9,344 nt of DNA from Phycisphaeraceae bacterium (GCA_029260695.1 JAJDCT010000004.1:1-9344), one strand, 5' to 3'; shown: positions 1 to 6,057, numbered from the stretch's first letter. The notes: a model not told the origin generated them from the letters alone. Numbers and translations: made by a program.

Positions 1-668
1 TCGGATACATCCGCCGCCGGGGAGAACACCACAATATCCCCCTCCCGGTAGTCAGGCATCATCGATTGGCCAATCACCGCCGCAGCAAAAGCATCGACAT
101 CGTTCAGACCAGGGCAACTCAGGTAGTCGTCCGCGACACGCGCAGGGTAGTCCAGATCGGTGAACCCACTTGGGTAACCCGCCGCCACCTTGTTCACAAG
201 AGGCACGCGATACAACGCCACCTCGCCCCGAGTCACAGACGACAAATCATTAGCCTCATCACGACTCGTCTCTTCCCGACCAAGCGCCCGCTCAATCCGA
301 CGCCGCAGTTCTCCGCTTCGATAAAGCTCGTCAAGATTTTTTCCTCCACCTCGACGTGCCGTCGCAGACTCTTTGATAAAGCGCGCAAGGTCACGCCCCC
401 GAGCCACATCACCCGCCAACCGTTGAACCTGGTCTCGCACAGCCTCAGGAGCACGCTCCCAATCCCCAGCAAGGCACAAACGCCCGTCTGTCACACCGAG
501 AGCCGCTTCCAAAGACCTAAGCACCTCGTAGGACGGCGGCCGGGCAACCTTGCGATTCTCGATCATCGAAAGGTACCCCTTCGTCGACCCGATCGTCTCT
601 GCAAGTGCCGACAGCGTCAGCCCACGTTCCTGCCGTAGTGTCCGGATCAACTCACCCAGTGTTTGCAT
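1..668 (-). CDS. CI/LexA-like phage repressor, XRE HTH + S24 peptidase (3' end cut by window)
   Basis: Reading leftward from ATG 668-666, an open frame of 222 codons runs off the left edge. Residues about 1-60 form an XRE-type helix-turn-helix DNA-binding domain (LRQERGLTLSALAETIGSTK followed by GYLSMIENRK). Residues 70-150 are a charged linker. From about 152 the protein looks like the S24/LexA self-cleavage domain: VPLVNKVAAGYP carries an Ala163-Gly164 pair where CI and LexA proteins cut themselves, and GQSMMP places the nucleophile at Ser202. The catalytic lysine would lie about 35-40 residues further on, outside the window. By family, such proteins hold a prophage silent and are destroyed after RecA activation during DNA damage. 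The divergent gene at 778 and the palindromic operator between them fit a lysogeny switch. The fold assignment is firm; SOS induction is inferred. Confidence 0.9.
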   Translation of the reverse strand, partial: MQTLGELIRTLRQERGLTLSALAETIGSTKGYLSMIENRKVARPPSYEVLRSLEAALGVTDGRLCLAGDWERAPEAVRDQVQRLAGDVARGRDLARFIKESATARRGGGKNLDELYRSGELRRRIERALGREETSRDEANDLSSVTRGEVALYRVPLVNKVAAGYPSGFTDLDYPARVADDYLSCPGLNDVDAFAAAVIGQSMMPDYREGDIVVFSPAADVS

Positions 669-698
669 GTTAGGTCTCAAAAATAAAGTTCAAAATAT

Positions 699-727
699 AT
701 TAAACATTCTCTTGACGCAGACGTCAA
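699..727 (-). promoter_or_regulatory. Leftward sigma-70-like promoter for the repressor gene
   Basis: On the minus strand TTGACG (727-722), a 17-bp spacer and TTTAAT (704-699) form the exact mirror image of the rightward promoter. Transcription would start near 692 and give a leader of about 24 nt before the repressor ATG at 668. The two promoters overlap by their -35 boxes. Confidence 0.68.
712..727. promoter_or_regulatory. Palindromic operator overlapping both -35 boxes
   Basis: TTGACG-CAGA-CGTCAA is a perfect 6-bp inverted repeat with a 4-bp spacer, nested inside a second perfect inverted repeat, TATTAAAC (698-705) and GTTTAATA (734-741). Both share the centre 719/720. A dimeric XRE repressor is the obvious ligand. 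If so, it would repress both directions at once, including its own gene. Binding itself is inferred. Confidence 0.6.
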
Positions 728-740
728 TATCCGGTTTAAT
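712..740 (+). promoter_or_regulatory. Rightward sigma-70-like promoter for the phage operon
   Basis: TTGACG at 712-717 and TTTAAT at 735-740 are separated by exactly 17 bp, a near-consensus housekeeping promoter. Transcription would start near 747, giving a leader of about 30 nt before ATG 778. The -35 box is one arm of a palindrome, so a bound repressor would block it. Confidence 0.7.
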
Positions 741-777
741 ACCTAACATAACCCATACTTTACTTGGTAGCAACACC

Positions 778-1194
778 ATGCAGCACCGATTGAACAACCT
801 CTCCACCCTCGCCCACGATCACCGTCAGATCAAGCGCCAACAGATCGACGATTTGCTGGCACTCGCGGAGTATCTTCCAAAGACCGATCGAGTCCTGATT
901 CAGCAGATTCTACATGGCGACATGCCTGTCGCCCAGATCGCAAGGCTCTACCAAAGGCACCCAAGACATCTTCAGCGTCAAGCCATGTCAATCATTAAAC
1001 GTTTGTCAAATAACTTATTTAAATTTGTAGCTATCCAGATGAATACCCTCCCCATAGAAGTCCGCCCCACCGCCAGGTATGTGGTTTTGCATGGAATGAG
1101 CATGCGAAAAGCCTCCCAGGTCTCCGGCCTGACACTTCACCGTGTCAGACAGTATATGAACACCGTACAAGCGACCGCCCGGCTGTTTTCTTGA
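778..1194 (+). CDS. Small two-HTH protein resembling sigma-70 region 4
   Basis: This 138-residue basic protein opposes the repressor and sits where a lambdoid phage would carry cro or an early regulator. Residues about 37-76 (DRVLIQQILHGDMPVAQIAR and on to KRL) follow the pattern of sigma-70 region 4: a helix, then a turn-containing helix-turn-helix. Residues about 98-132 (ARYVVLHGMSMRKASQVSGL and on) repeat the same layout, so it may be a tandem two-HTH protein. It has no region 2 (core-binding) segment. ATG 778 is chosen because conserved-looking sequence begins there and the promoter lies just upstream; frames starting earlier would cross the promoter. No Shine-Dalgarno is visible. It could be a transcription activator of the downstream operon, an antirepressor, or a distant terminase-type HTH protein. 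I recognise no named family. Confidence 0.7.
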   Translation: MQHRLNNLSTLAHDHRQIKRQQIDDLLALAEYLPKTDRVLIQQILHGDMPVAQIARLYQRHPRHLQRQAMSIIKRLSNNLFKFVAIQMNTLPIEVRPTARYVVLHGMSMRKASQVSGLTLHRVRQYMNTVQATARLFS

Positions 1195-1306
1195 GACGAG
1201 CTTTAACCTCGAAGTCCGACCTGTACCCCCCCCTCGATCGGTCTATCCGGCGGCAACTCTAATTACTCAAAAATGTTCATTAACTATTAAATCAGTGACT
1301 CTCCTC

Positions 1307-1984
1307 ATGCAACTCACCCTAGCCCATAGCGTCCAGTCAGCAGTAGAGCCGACTCCCAACGTCTGCGAGGTCGCCACGATGTTCGGCCTGGGGATCGACC
1401 AAAGCCGACCGATCCAGCTGATCCCAAAGACCGAACTTAAGTTAAGCCCTGGCCAACTCATCTTTGTTACGGGCGCAAGCGGCAGCGGTAAATCCACGAT
1501 CCTCCGGCTGATCCACGAGCAGATCAAACAGGATCCCAACACCCATGCCATTGGCTTCGATAATCTCCCCAAACTCCAGGACAGGCCGCTGGTCGATGTC
1601 TTTCCCAGCCGCCCGCTCAGCAAGACCCTCCAATTGCTAAGCCTCGCGGGACTCAACGATGCATTTGTCATGCTACGCAAACCCTCTGAACTATCCGACG
1701 GGCAGCACTACCGACTCCGGCTGGCACAGGCTATGGCGATGGTCGAAGCCGACGTCATACCCAGCAAACTAAAGATCATCCTGGCAGACGAATTCTGTTC
1801 CACACTCGACCGAGTCACCGCCAAGGTTCTCTCACGCAACGTCCGTAAATGGGTCACCAAATCAAGAGTCTGTTTTGTCGCGGCAACCACACACGACGAC
1901 TTGCTGGAGCCCCTGGCACCGGACACACTCATCGAAAAACACCTCGGCGAGTCGTTGGACCTTGTTGAGAGACCTGCACAATGA
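1307..1984 (+). CDS. Soluble ABC-type ATPase of the phage module
   Basis: This 225-residue protein contains every ABC nucleotide-binding element in order: Walker A GASGSGKST (56-64), signature LSDGQ (129-133, one change from LSGGQ), Walker B KIILADEF with D161 and E162, D-loop STLD (165-168), and switch His196 in TTH. There are no membrane segments and no permease gene nearby, so it is not a transporter. Soluble ABC ATPases usually act on DNA, RNA or a partner enzyme. Its stop overlaps the next start (ATGA), implying coupled translation with the GNAT protein. I recall this pair also occurring as a single fused protein in other bacteria, but that is not checked. ATG 1307 was preferred over GTG 1295; neither has a ribosome-binding site. 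The 112-bp gap upstream has an AT-rich stretch (1262-1292) but no convincing promoter, so read-through from 712-740 is likely. Confidence 0.85.
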   Translation: MQLTLAHSVQSAVEPTPNVCEVATMFGLGIDQSRPIQLIPKTELKLSPGQLIFVTGASGSGKSTILRLIHEQIKQDPNTHAIGFDNLPKLQDRPLVDVFPSRPLSKTLQLLSLAGLNDAFVMLRKPSELSDGQHYRLRLAQAMAMVEADVIPSKLKIILADEFCSTLDRVTAKVLSRNVRKWVTKSRVCFVAATTHDDLLEPLAPDTLIEKHLGESLDLVERPAQ

Positions 1985-2778
1985 TGTCCCCCATCCAGGA
2001 TCGCTTCCTGACGCAGGCCGCCAACAAACTGGATGATGATCTTGAATTGGTGGACGGTTCATTGGCAGATTACAACGCACTAAAAGAGCACCACTACCGC
2101 GCCGATCGACCCGCAACCGCGACGCGCGTACTGGCTTTGCGGTCGACCTCCCGGTCAGTATCCCAGAGATTTCTGGGTAAACCCACGTGCAAGCAGACCG
2201 TAGCTGTGCTGATCGAGTCTTTGCCCAGTCTTTCGTGCACACTTCGTAATTGGGCTCTACACGACCGGTACGGGAATTGGCTGGCTCCCCAACAGCGGGC
2301 AACCCTACTTAACCGTGAGGTCCGAGTGATCAGCCGAGTGGTGGTCCACCCGTGCTGGCGCGGAGTCGGCCTGGCGGTTTGGCTGGTCAAGGCCGCGCTT
2401 AACAAACCAACGACCCTATACACCGAGGCGCTCGCGGCTATGGGCAAAGTTAATCCGTTCTTCGAGCGTTCCGGGATGACCGCATACCACCGCCCCCCGC
2501 ACGCCTTCGATTCAAGGCTCACCGACGCCATGGAATCCGTCGGCCTAAACCCCAACAACCTCGCCTGTCTCGATCAAATACTCACGAAGATCAACTCGCT
2601 CACCGGGATACAACGTGACTGGTTCCACAAGGAGCTATACCGCTGGTACCGACAAAACGGTGGGCGGGGTGTCGTCCACAGCACCAACCCGATGACACAC
2701 CTGCGCACAGCCAGACAACGCCTGATGCTTGAGCCCGTTTACTACCTGCACAACAACTCCGCCACCAAATCAATCTAA
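1981..2778 (+). CDS. GNAT-fold acyltransferase-like protein, possibly Mom-like
   Basis: This is a 265-residue protein. The centre is a GNAT domain: beta strand RVISRVVVHP (115-124), then RGVGLA (127-132), matching the acyl-CoA pyrophosphate loop R-x-x-G-x-G/A, then a helix, and FFERSGM (160-166) as the typical late GNAT motif. The N-terminus holds YNALKEHHYR (31-40). Residues 170-265 form an extension beyond a minimal GNAT, rich in basic and aromatic residues and probably helical. GNAT enzymes usually acetylate amines; phage Mu Mom is a divergent GNAT-fold enzyme that modifies adenine in DNA. The position between an ABC ATPase and ParB/terminase genes suggests DNA or packaging machinery as substrate. 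That role is inferred, and a protein or small-molecule target is possible. ATG 1981 is used; ATG 1984 is an equivalent alternative. The start overlaps the upstream stop by four bases. Confidence 0.78.
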   Translation: MMSPIQDRFLTQAANKLDDDLELVDGSLADYNALKEHHYRADRPATATRVLALRSTSRSVSQRFLGKPTCKQTVAVLIESLPSLSCTLRNWALHDRYGNWLAPQQRATLLNREVRVISRVVVHPCWRGVGLAVWLVKAALNKPTTLYTEALAAMGKVNPFFERSGMTAYHRPPHAFDSRLTDAMESVGLNPNNLACLDQILTKINSLTGIQRDWFHKELYRWYRQNGGRGVVHSTNPMTHLRTARQRLMLEPVYYLHNNSATKSI

Positions 2779-2791
2779 TTACCAATACGCC

Positions 2792-3421
2792 ATGCAAACC
2801 CAAACGATCAAACTCGACAACCTGCGCACTCACCCCGCCAACAGCAACGTCATGCCCGAACACCTCATAACAAAACTCACCAACCATATCGAAAGCACCG
2901 GGCGATACCCTCCCCTGATTGTTCGGCCAATCACAGACAATGACAAAGCCAACACGTCTGGCAACGGTTTCCATGCCTACCAAATCCTAGACGGACATCA
3001 CCGTGTCGCCGCCTTACGCAGACTTGAGCACGATGCTGCCGAGTGTGTCGTCTGGGAGGCGGACGACCGCGAGGCCCTGGTGTTACTGGCGTCACTGAAC
3101 CGACTCCAGGGCCATGACGACCCGCGCAAGCGTGCCAACCTTATCGGATCGCTTGCCGAGAAATACAAGCTCGCATCATTGGCCGATCTCCTCCCGGAGC
3201 GCAAAGACCAACTAAAAAAACTACTCGAAATCCGTGGCCGACCTCCTTCACCTCGCCCGCCCCAGCCAACAGAGCAGATGCCGATGGCGGTACATTTTTT
3301 CCTGTTGCCTCATCAGAAAAAGCAACTGGATAAAACTCTGCGCAGCCTCGGTGGAACACGGGAGGAGGCATTGATGCTACTACTGGACCGACACGCTGAC
3401 ACGGTAGCTCCCAACTCTTGA
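2792..3421 (+). CDS. ParB/Srx-fold domain protein
   Basis: The 209-residue protein starts with the ParB N-terminal pattern: IKLDNLRTHPANSN (6-19), PLIVRP (41-46), and ILDGHHRVAALRRL (65-78), where DGHHR takes the place of the GEHR/GERR nucleotide-handling motif. A helix with SLNRLQGHDDPRKRANLI (101-118) follows. The centre (150-162) is proline-rich, and residues 165-203 form a separate C-terminal region ending in a helical EEALMLLLDRHAD. The canonical ParB central HTH is not evident, so chromosome partitioning through parS is unlikely and no parA is present. Phage proteins with this fold include nucleases and nucleotide-dependent enzymes. ATG 2792 lies 13 bp after the GNAT stop; an earlier in-frame start would overlap that gene and add a low-complexity tail. 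Function within the module is unknown. Confidence 0.82.
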   Translation: MQTQTIKLDNLRTHPANSNVMPEHLITKLTNHIESTGRYPPLIVRPITDNDKANTSGNGFHAYQILDGHHRVAALRRLEHDAAECVVWEADDREALVLLASLNRLQGHDDPRKRANLIGSLAEKYKLASLADLLPERKDQLKKLLEIRGRPPSPRPPQPTEQMPMAVHFFLLPHQKKQLDKTLRSLGGTREEALMLLLDRHADTVAPNS

Positions 3422-3471
3422 ACCTGTCCAACACGCCAAATACACGCACGCACCCCCACAGCAGAGTACCC

Positions 3472-3954
3472 ATGCCTAGAAAAATCAGCGCCAAGAGACG
3501 CTCAGCCTTGATAAACGACCTGATCAATGCAGATTTTGACCTCACCGCACTACACTCCAAGTACGCACTATCACCGAAAAACCTCTCCATGTGGATCCAG
3601 GATGAAGACAACCATCGTTGCTTGGCCGGGCTGTGTGTTCTCGCAGACCTCCAGACCCAGTTACTTCTCAGCCGGTACCGATTGATCGCGGCCGGGAAAC
3701 TGATTGACCTGGCAACCAGCCAACCCGATGACGGGAAGGCCGGCATGGACATATCCAGGCGTGCCTGTGTTGATCTTTTAAAGCTCGAACTGAAGCGGGC
3801 AGATATCAACGCCGACCTAAGCGTTCGCGCAATCGACAAAGAGACCGCAGACGGCGTGGATTCGCTACGCCAACTCCTCTACTCTGTATCAAGCCCCGAT
3901 GACACCCCGGCATTGATCGCAACCAACTCACCAACAGGTGCCGTGGATGACTAA
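3472..3954 (+). CDS. Helix-turn-helix protein, probable terminase small subunit
   Basis: This 160-residue, mostly helical protein ends eight bases inside the terminase large-subunit gene. A basic N-terminus (PRKISAKRR) is followed by an HTH-like segment (about 16-45: INDLINADFDLTALHSKYAL and on through PKNLSMWIQD), then long helices at 51-82 and 93-114 suited to oligomerisation, and an acidic, flexible tail (125-160). Small terminase subunits have this plan (DNA-binding HTH, helical oligomer core, tail touching the large subunit) and usually lie immediately upstream of the large subunit, as here. They recognise the phage DNA for packaging. The call rests mainly on position and layout. A TTG at 3418 overlapping the ParB stop would add 18 unstructured residues; ATG 3472 is preferred. 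Confidence 0.55.
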   Translation: MPRKISAKRRSALINDLINADFDLTALHSKYALSPKNLSMWIQDEDNHRCLAGLCVLADLQTQLLLSRYRLIAAGKLIDLATSQPDDGKAGMDISRRACVDLLKLELKRADINADLSVRAIDKETADGVDSLRQLLYSVSSPDDTPALIATNSPTGAVDD

Positions 3955-5455
3955 GCGACCGCTCGAAGCGCCGGCTACTTCCATCAAGCAAATCCTTGCA
4001 CTCGAGCCTCTAACGCCCGACGAGTTGCATCGGTTTGTTTGCGTAGCTCTTGGGATGACGGTCCCCCGCGTGCCTCTGGTAGACGGGAGTAGCGCACCAT
4101 TTGATTATCTGATACATGCCTTCTTCGAGGACGTCCACTCCAACGCAACCGCATCCAACAAGGACGCCGTTGTCTGGGCAAACCGAGGCGGCGGCAAGAC
4201 GATGCTGGGTGCGACAGCCACCCTCCTGGACCTGATTTTCAAGCCCGGCATCCAGATCCGAATCCTCGGGGGATCACTGGAGCAGTCATCCAAGATGTTT
4301 GAGCACCTCATCGCGTTGCTTGATCGGCCTTGGTTCCGCAGCCTCTTGGATGGCGAACCCACACAGCGCCGTGTGGCACTGCTCAACGGGAGCCGAGCAC
4401 AACTGCTCGCCGGGTCCCAGCGCTCGGTGCGTGGTGTTCGAGTTCACAAGCTGCGCTGCGACGAAGTCGAGGAATTTGAGCCCGGGGTCTGGGAAGCCGC
4501 TCAGATGGTGACGCGGTCCGGCACCTGCGGAAAAAAGCATGTCCACGGGGCTGTCGAAGCACTGTCGACGATGCACCGACCCTTCGGTCTCATGGCGAAA
4601 ATTACCGACGGCTTCCAGAGAAGCCAACCGGGTGCCTCAAAGCTATTCAAGTGGACCGCACTGGACGTGATCGAGCGGTGCCCCACAGACCGGCAGTGCG
4701 ATGAGTGCGTCCTCTGGGAAGACTGTCGTGGGTTAGCTAAATCGGCGATCGGGTTCATCCCCGTCGACGACCTGGTACGGCAGTGGCACAGAACAAGCCG
4801 GCGTGCCTGGTCTGTCGAGATGATGTGCAGACAACCCCAGGTCAGCGACTGTGTCTACCCCGAATTCGATCCACTCAAACATGTCCTCGAAGACGGCTTG
4901 CCTGACAATCAGGGCCAATGGATTGGCGGCATGGACTTCGGCCTGCGCAACCCGACCGTCATGCTGTGGGCCCGGGTCGACCACACCGATGATTGTGACG
5001 GCCAAACCATATTGCACGTCATCGGTGAATACATCCAGGCCGGCGTGACATTCGACCAACACATGGAGACGATCGACCGACAAGCATCGCTCAACAGCTG
5101 GCCCCGTGCAGACTGGCTGGGGGTTGATCCCGCGGGGAACCAGCGCAACAGCCACACCGGTATCAGCGACGTTCAGGCCCTACGGAAACTCGGCCACACC
5201 GTGAAGACCAAGAGCTCGCCTCTCCGTGACGGCATCGAACGCATCAGACGCCGGCTCGACCGGCACACCCTGCGCATACACCCCCGGTGCAAGAGGCTGA
5301 TCGAAGCGATGAGGTGCTACCACTTCGATGTGAATAACCCCCAAAGGCAAGAGCCGATCAAGGACGGCCCCGACCATCTTTGTGATGCGCTGCGGTATAT
5401 GGTCATCAACCTCGAAGCGGATGCCGGACGCCTGACGGCCTCAAGCTACCTATAA
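3947..5455 (+). CDS. Phage terminase large subunit (ATPase-nuclease)
   Basis: This complete 502-residue packaging motor has an N-terminal ATPase with Walker A in VVWANRGGGKT (75-85) and Walker B in VHKLRCDEVEE (D172, E173), and a C-terminal RNase H-like nuclease with acidic residues at D330 (GGMDFGLRNPTVMLW), D394 (GVDPAG) and D476/D480 (GPDHLCDALRYM). By family the protein cuts concatemeric DNA and pumps it into a procapsid. Between the domains lies a cysteine cluster, C245, C251, C254 and C260, that could bind zinc. All catalytic positions are intact, which argues against decay. ATG 3947 has an AGGTG a few bases upstream; GTG 3938 would be an alternative. No portal or capsid gene follows, and the stop lies 46 bp from a convergent host gene. 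Confidence 0.93.
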   Translation: MTKRPLEAPATSIKQILALEPLTPDELHRFVCVALGMTVPRVPLVDGSSAPFDYLIHAFFEDVHSNATASNKDAVVWANRGGGKTMLGATATLLDLIFKPGIQIRILGGSLEQSSKMFEHLIALLDRPWFRSLLDGEPTQRRVALLNGSRAQLLAGSQRSVRGVRVHKLRCDEVEEFEPGVWEAAQMVTRSGTCGKKHVHGAVEALSTMHRPFGLMAKITDGFQRSQPGASKLFKWTALDVIERCPTDRQCDECVLWEDCRGLAKSAIGFIPVDDLVRQWHRTSRRAWSVEMMCRQPQVSDCVYPEFDPLKHVLEDGLPDNQGQWIGGMDFGLRNPTVMLWARVDHTDDCDGQTILHVIGEYIQAGVTFDQHMETIDRQASLNSWPRADWLGVDPAGNQRNSHTGISDVQALRKLGHTVKTKSSPLRDGIERIRRRLDRHTLRIHPRCKRLIEAMRCYHFDVNNPQRQEPIKDGPDHLCDALRYMVINLEADAGRLTASSYL

Positions 5456-5501
5456 ATAAAACCTACGACACACACCGAGTGACCCGCCACAATCGAGGAT
5501 C
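5456..5501. other. Convergent junction, candidate right edge of the mobile region
   Basis: Only 46 bp separate the terminase stop from the FHA gene stop on the other strand. No hairpin terminator, tRNA or obvious repeat is visible. The change from phage genes to cellular genes happens here, so the element boundary or a deletion scar probably lies in or near this stretch. The opposite end is outside the window, so no attachment-site pair can be tested. Confidence 0.35.
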
Positions 5502-5963
5502 TTACTTCCGTCTTTTTCCAAATGGCAGCAGCGAGCGGAGCCCAAGCGTCGCCCCCGATATCTCTTCCCGACGTTCATTCTCGGCCTCACGCATGTGATC
5601 GATCTCTCTTTGAAACTTCTTCTCACAGTTACGCAGGTACCGCCTTGCCTGGAGGTCATCATCAAACTCATCGAGCGTGACCGCCATTAATGTGTGGCCG
5701 ATCTGTATCACGTCGCCCTCGTGCAAAGCCTTGAACTTAACCACCCGCTCGCTGTTCACAAACACGCCGTTGTGGCTTTCCATATCCACGGCGTAGTAGC
5801 AGTTGTCGCTGGACTCTTTACGGACCTCCATGTGTTCGCGAGAGACGCACGGGTCGTTGATCTGCGCCAACAGCTTGTTGTCTCGACCAAAAACAAACGC
5901 TTTGCCACCGATCGTGTACCATTCGCCCTTGTTTTGACCGTTGAGAACTACGATGGTTGCCAT
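5502..5963 (-). CDS. FHA-domain protein
   Basis: This 153-residue cytoplasmic protein is built around one forkhead-associated domain, which binds phosphothreonine peptides. The signature residues are visible: GR at 26-27 (FVFGRDNK), SREH at 41-44, and the SxN-type loop SHNGVFVN at 63-70, ending with HEGDVIQIGHTLMAV (81-95). Residues 100-153 form a highly charged, probably helical tail with a basic end (FGKRRK). FHA proteins usually partner with Ser/Thr kinases, which planctomycetes encode in numbers; no kinase gene is in this window. ATG 5963 is chosen because GGAGG lies 9 bases upstream and the domain begins directly after it. Frames starting further upstream would add an arginine-rich stretch read from the leader. 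Confidence 0.9.
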   Translation of the reverse strand: MATIVVLNGQNKGEWYTIGGKAFVFGRDNKLLAQINDPCVSREHMEVRKESSDNCYYAVDMESHNGVFVNSERVVKFKALHEGDVIQIGHTLMAVTLDEFDDDLQARRYLRNCEKKFQREIDHMREAENERREEISGATLGLRSLLPFGKRRK

Positions 5964-5972
5964 AGACAAACG

Positions 5973-5977
5973 CCTCC
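5973..5977 (-). promoter_or_regulatory. Ribosome-binding site GGAGG of the FHA gene
   Basis: GGAGG on the minus strand lies 9 bases before ATG 5963. It settles that start over the in-frame codons upstream. Confidence 0.75.
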
Positions 5978-6006
5978 GCCGACGTAGATGTCGGGCTCCG
6001 AAACAC

Positions 6007-6022
6007 TTGGCAGAACTGCCAA
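6007..6022. promoter_or_regulatory. Perfect palindrome, operator candidate in the FHA leader
   Basis: TTGGCAGAACTGCCAA has 7-bp perfect arms around a 2-bp centre. It sits just downstream of the candidate -10 box, where a bound dimeric repressor would block transcription. No regulator for it can be named. As RNA it would form a short hairpin, but there is no U-run, so a terminator is unlikely. Confidence 0.45.
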
Positions 6023-6026
6023 CCCC

Positions 6027-6057
6027 AGTATACACCGCGAGGCATAGCTGTGGTCAA
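6027..6057 (-). promoter_or_regulatory. Candidate FHA gene promoter
   Basis: On the minus strand TTGACC (6057-6052) and TATACT (6032-6027) are 19 bp apart. The spacing is longer than ideal but both boxes are close to consensus. The predicted start falls at the palindrome at 6007-6022. Confidence 0.4.

Larger units (their letters stand above)
667..749. repeat. ACCTAACAT inverted repeat flanking the switch
   Basis: ACCTAACAT occurs on the plus strand at 741-749, directly after the rightward -10 box, and on the minus strand at 675-667, running into the repressor start codon. Counting 13 bp from GTTAGGT outward, 11 match between the arms. It could be a second regulator site near each transcript start, or a coincidence of two short AT-rich leaders. 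Confidence 0.4.

Noticed and set aside
66..638. Plus-strand open frame of 190 codons
   Set aside because: It lies antisense to the repressor gene, whose strand shows clear HTH and S24 motifs. The plus-strand translation has no domain pattern.
1226..1233. Run of eight C residues, a possible phase-variation tract
   Set aside because: It lies between genes, outside any promoter spacer I can define, and a single short C-run is not enough to claim phase variation.
1262..1306. AT-rich stretch as a second promoter for the ATPase operon
   Set aside because: TATTAA (1285-1290) has no acceptable -35 partner; TTACTC at 16 bp matches poorly. Read-through from the upstream promoter explains expression.
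1307..1984. ABC protein as part of an importer or exporter
   Set aside because: There are no membrane-spanning proteins or binding proteins in the operon, and the neighbours are phage DNA-handling genes.
2792..3421. ParB gene as part of a plasmid-type partition system
   Set aside because: There is no ParA, no parS-like repeats, and no canonical central HTH in the protein.
3141..3839. Minus-strand open frame of 232 codons across the ParB and small-terminase genes
   Set aside because: The opposite strand encodes two recognisable genes in an operon. This frame has no start context or domain.
5456..5501. Attachment site at the right edge of the element
   Set aside because: No tRNA gene and no second copy of a direct repeat can be seen, because the left end is outside the window.
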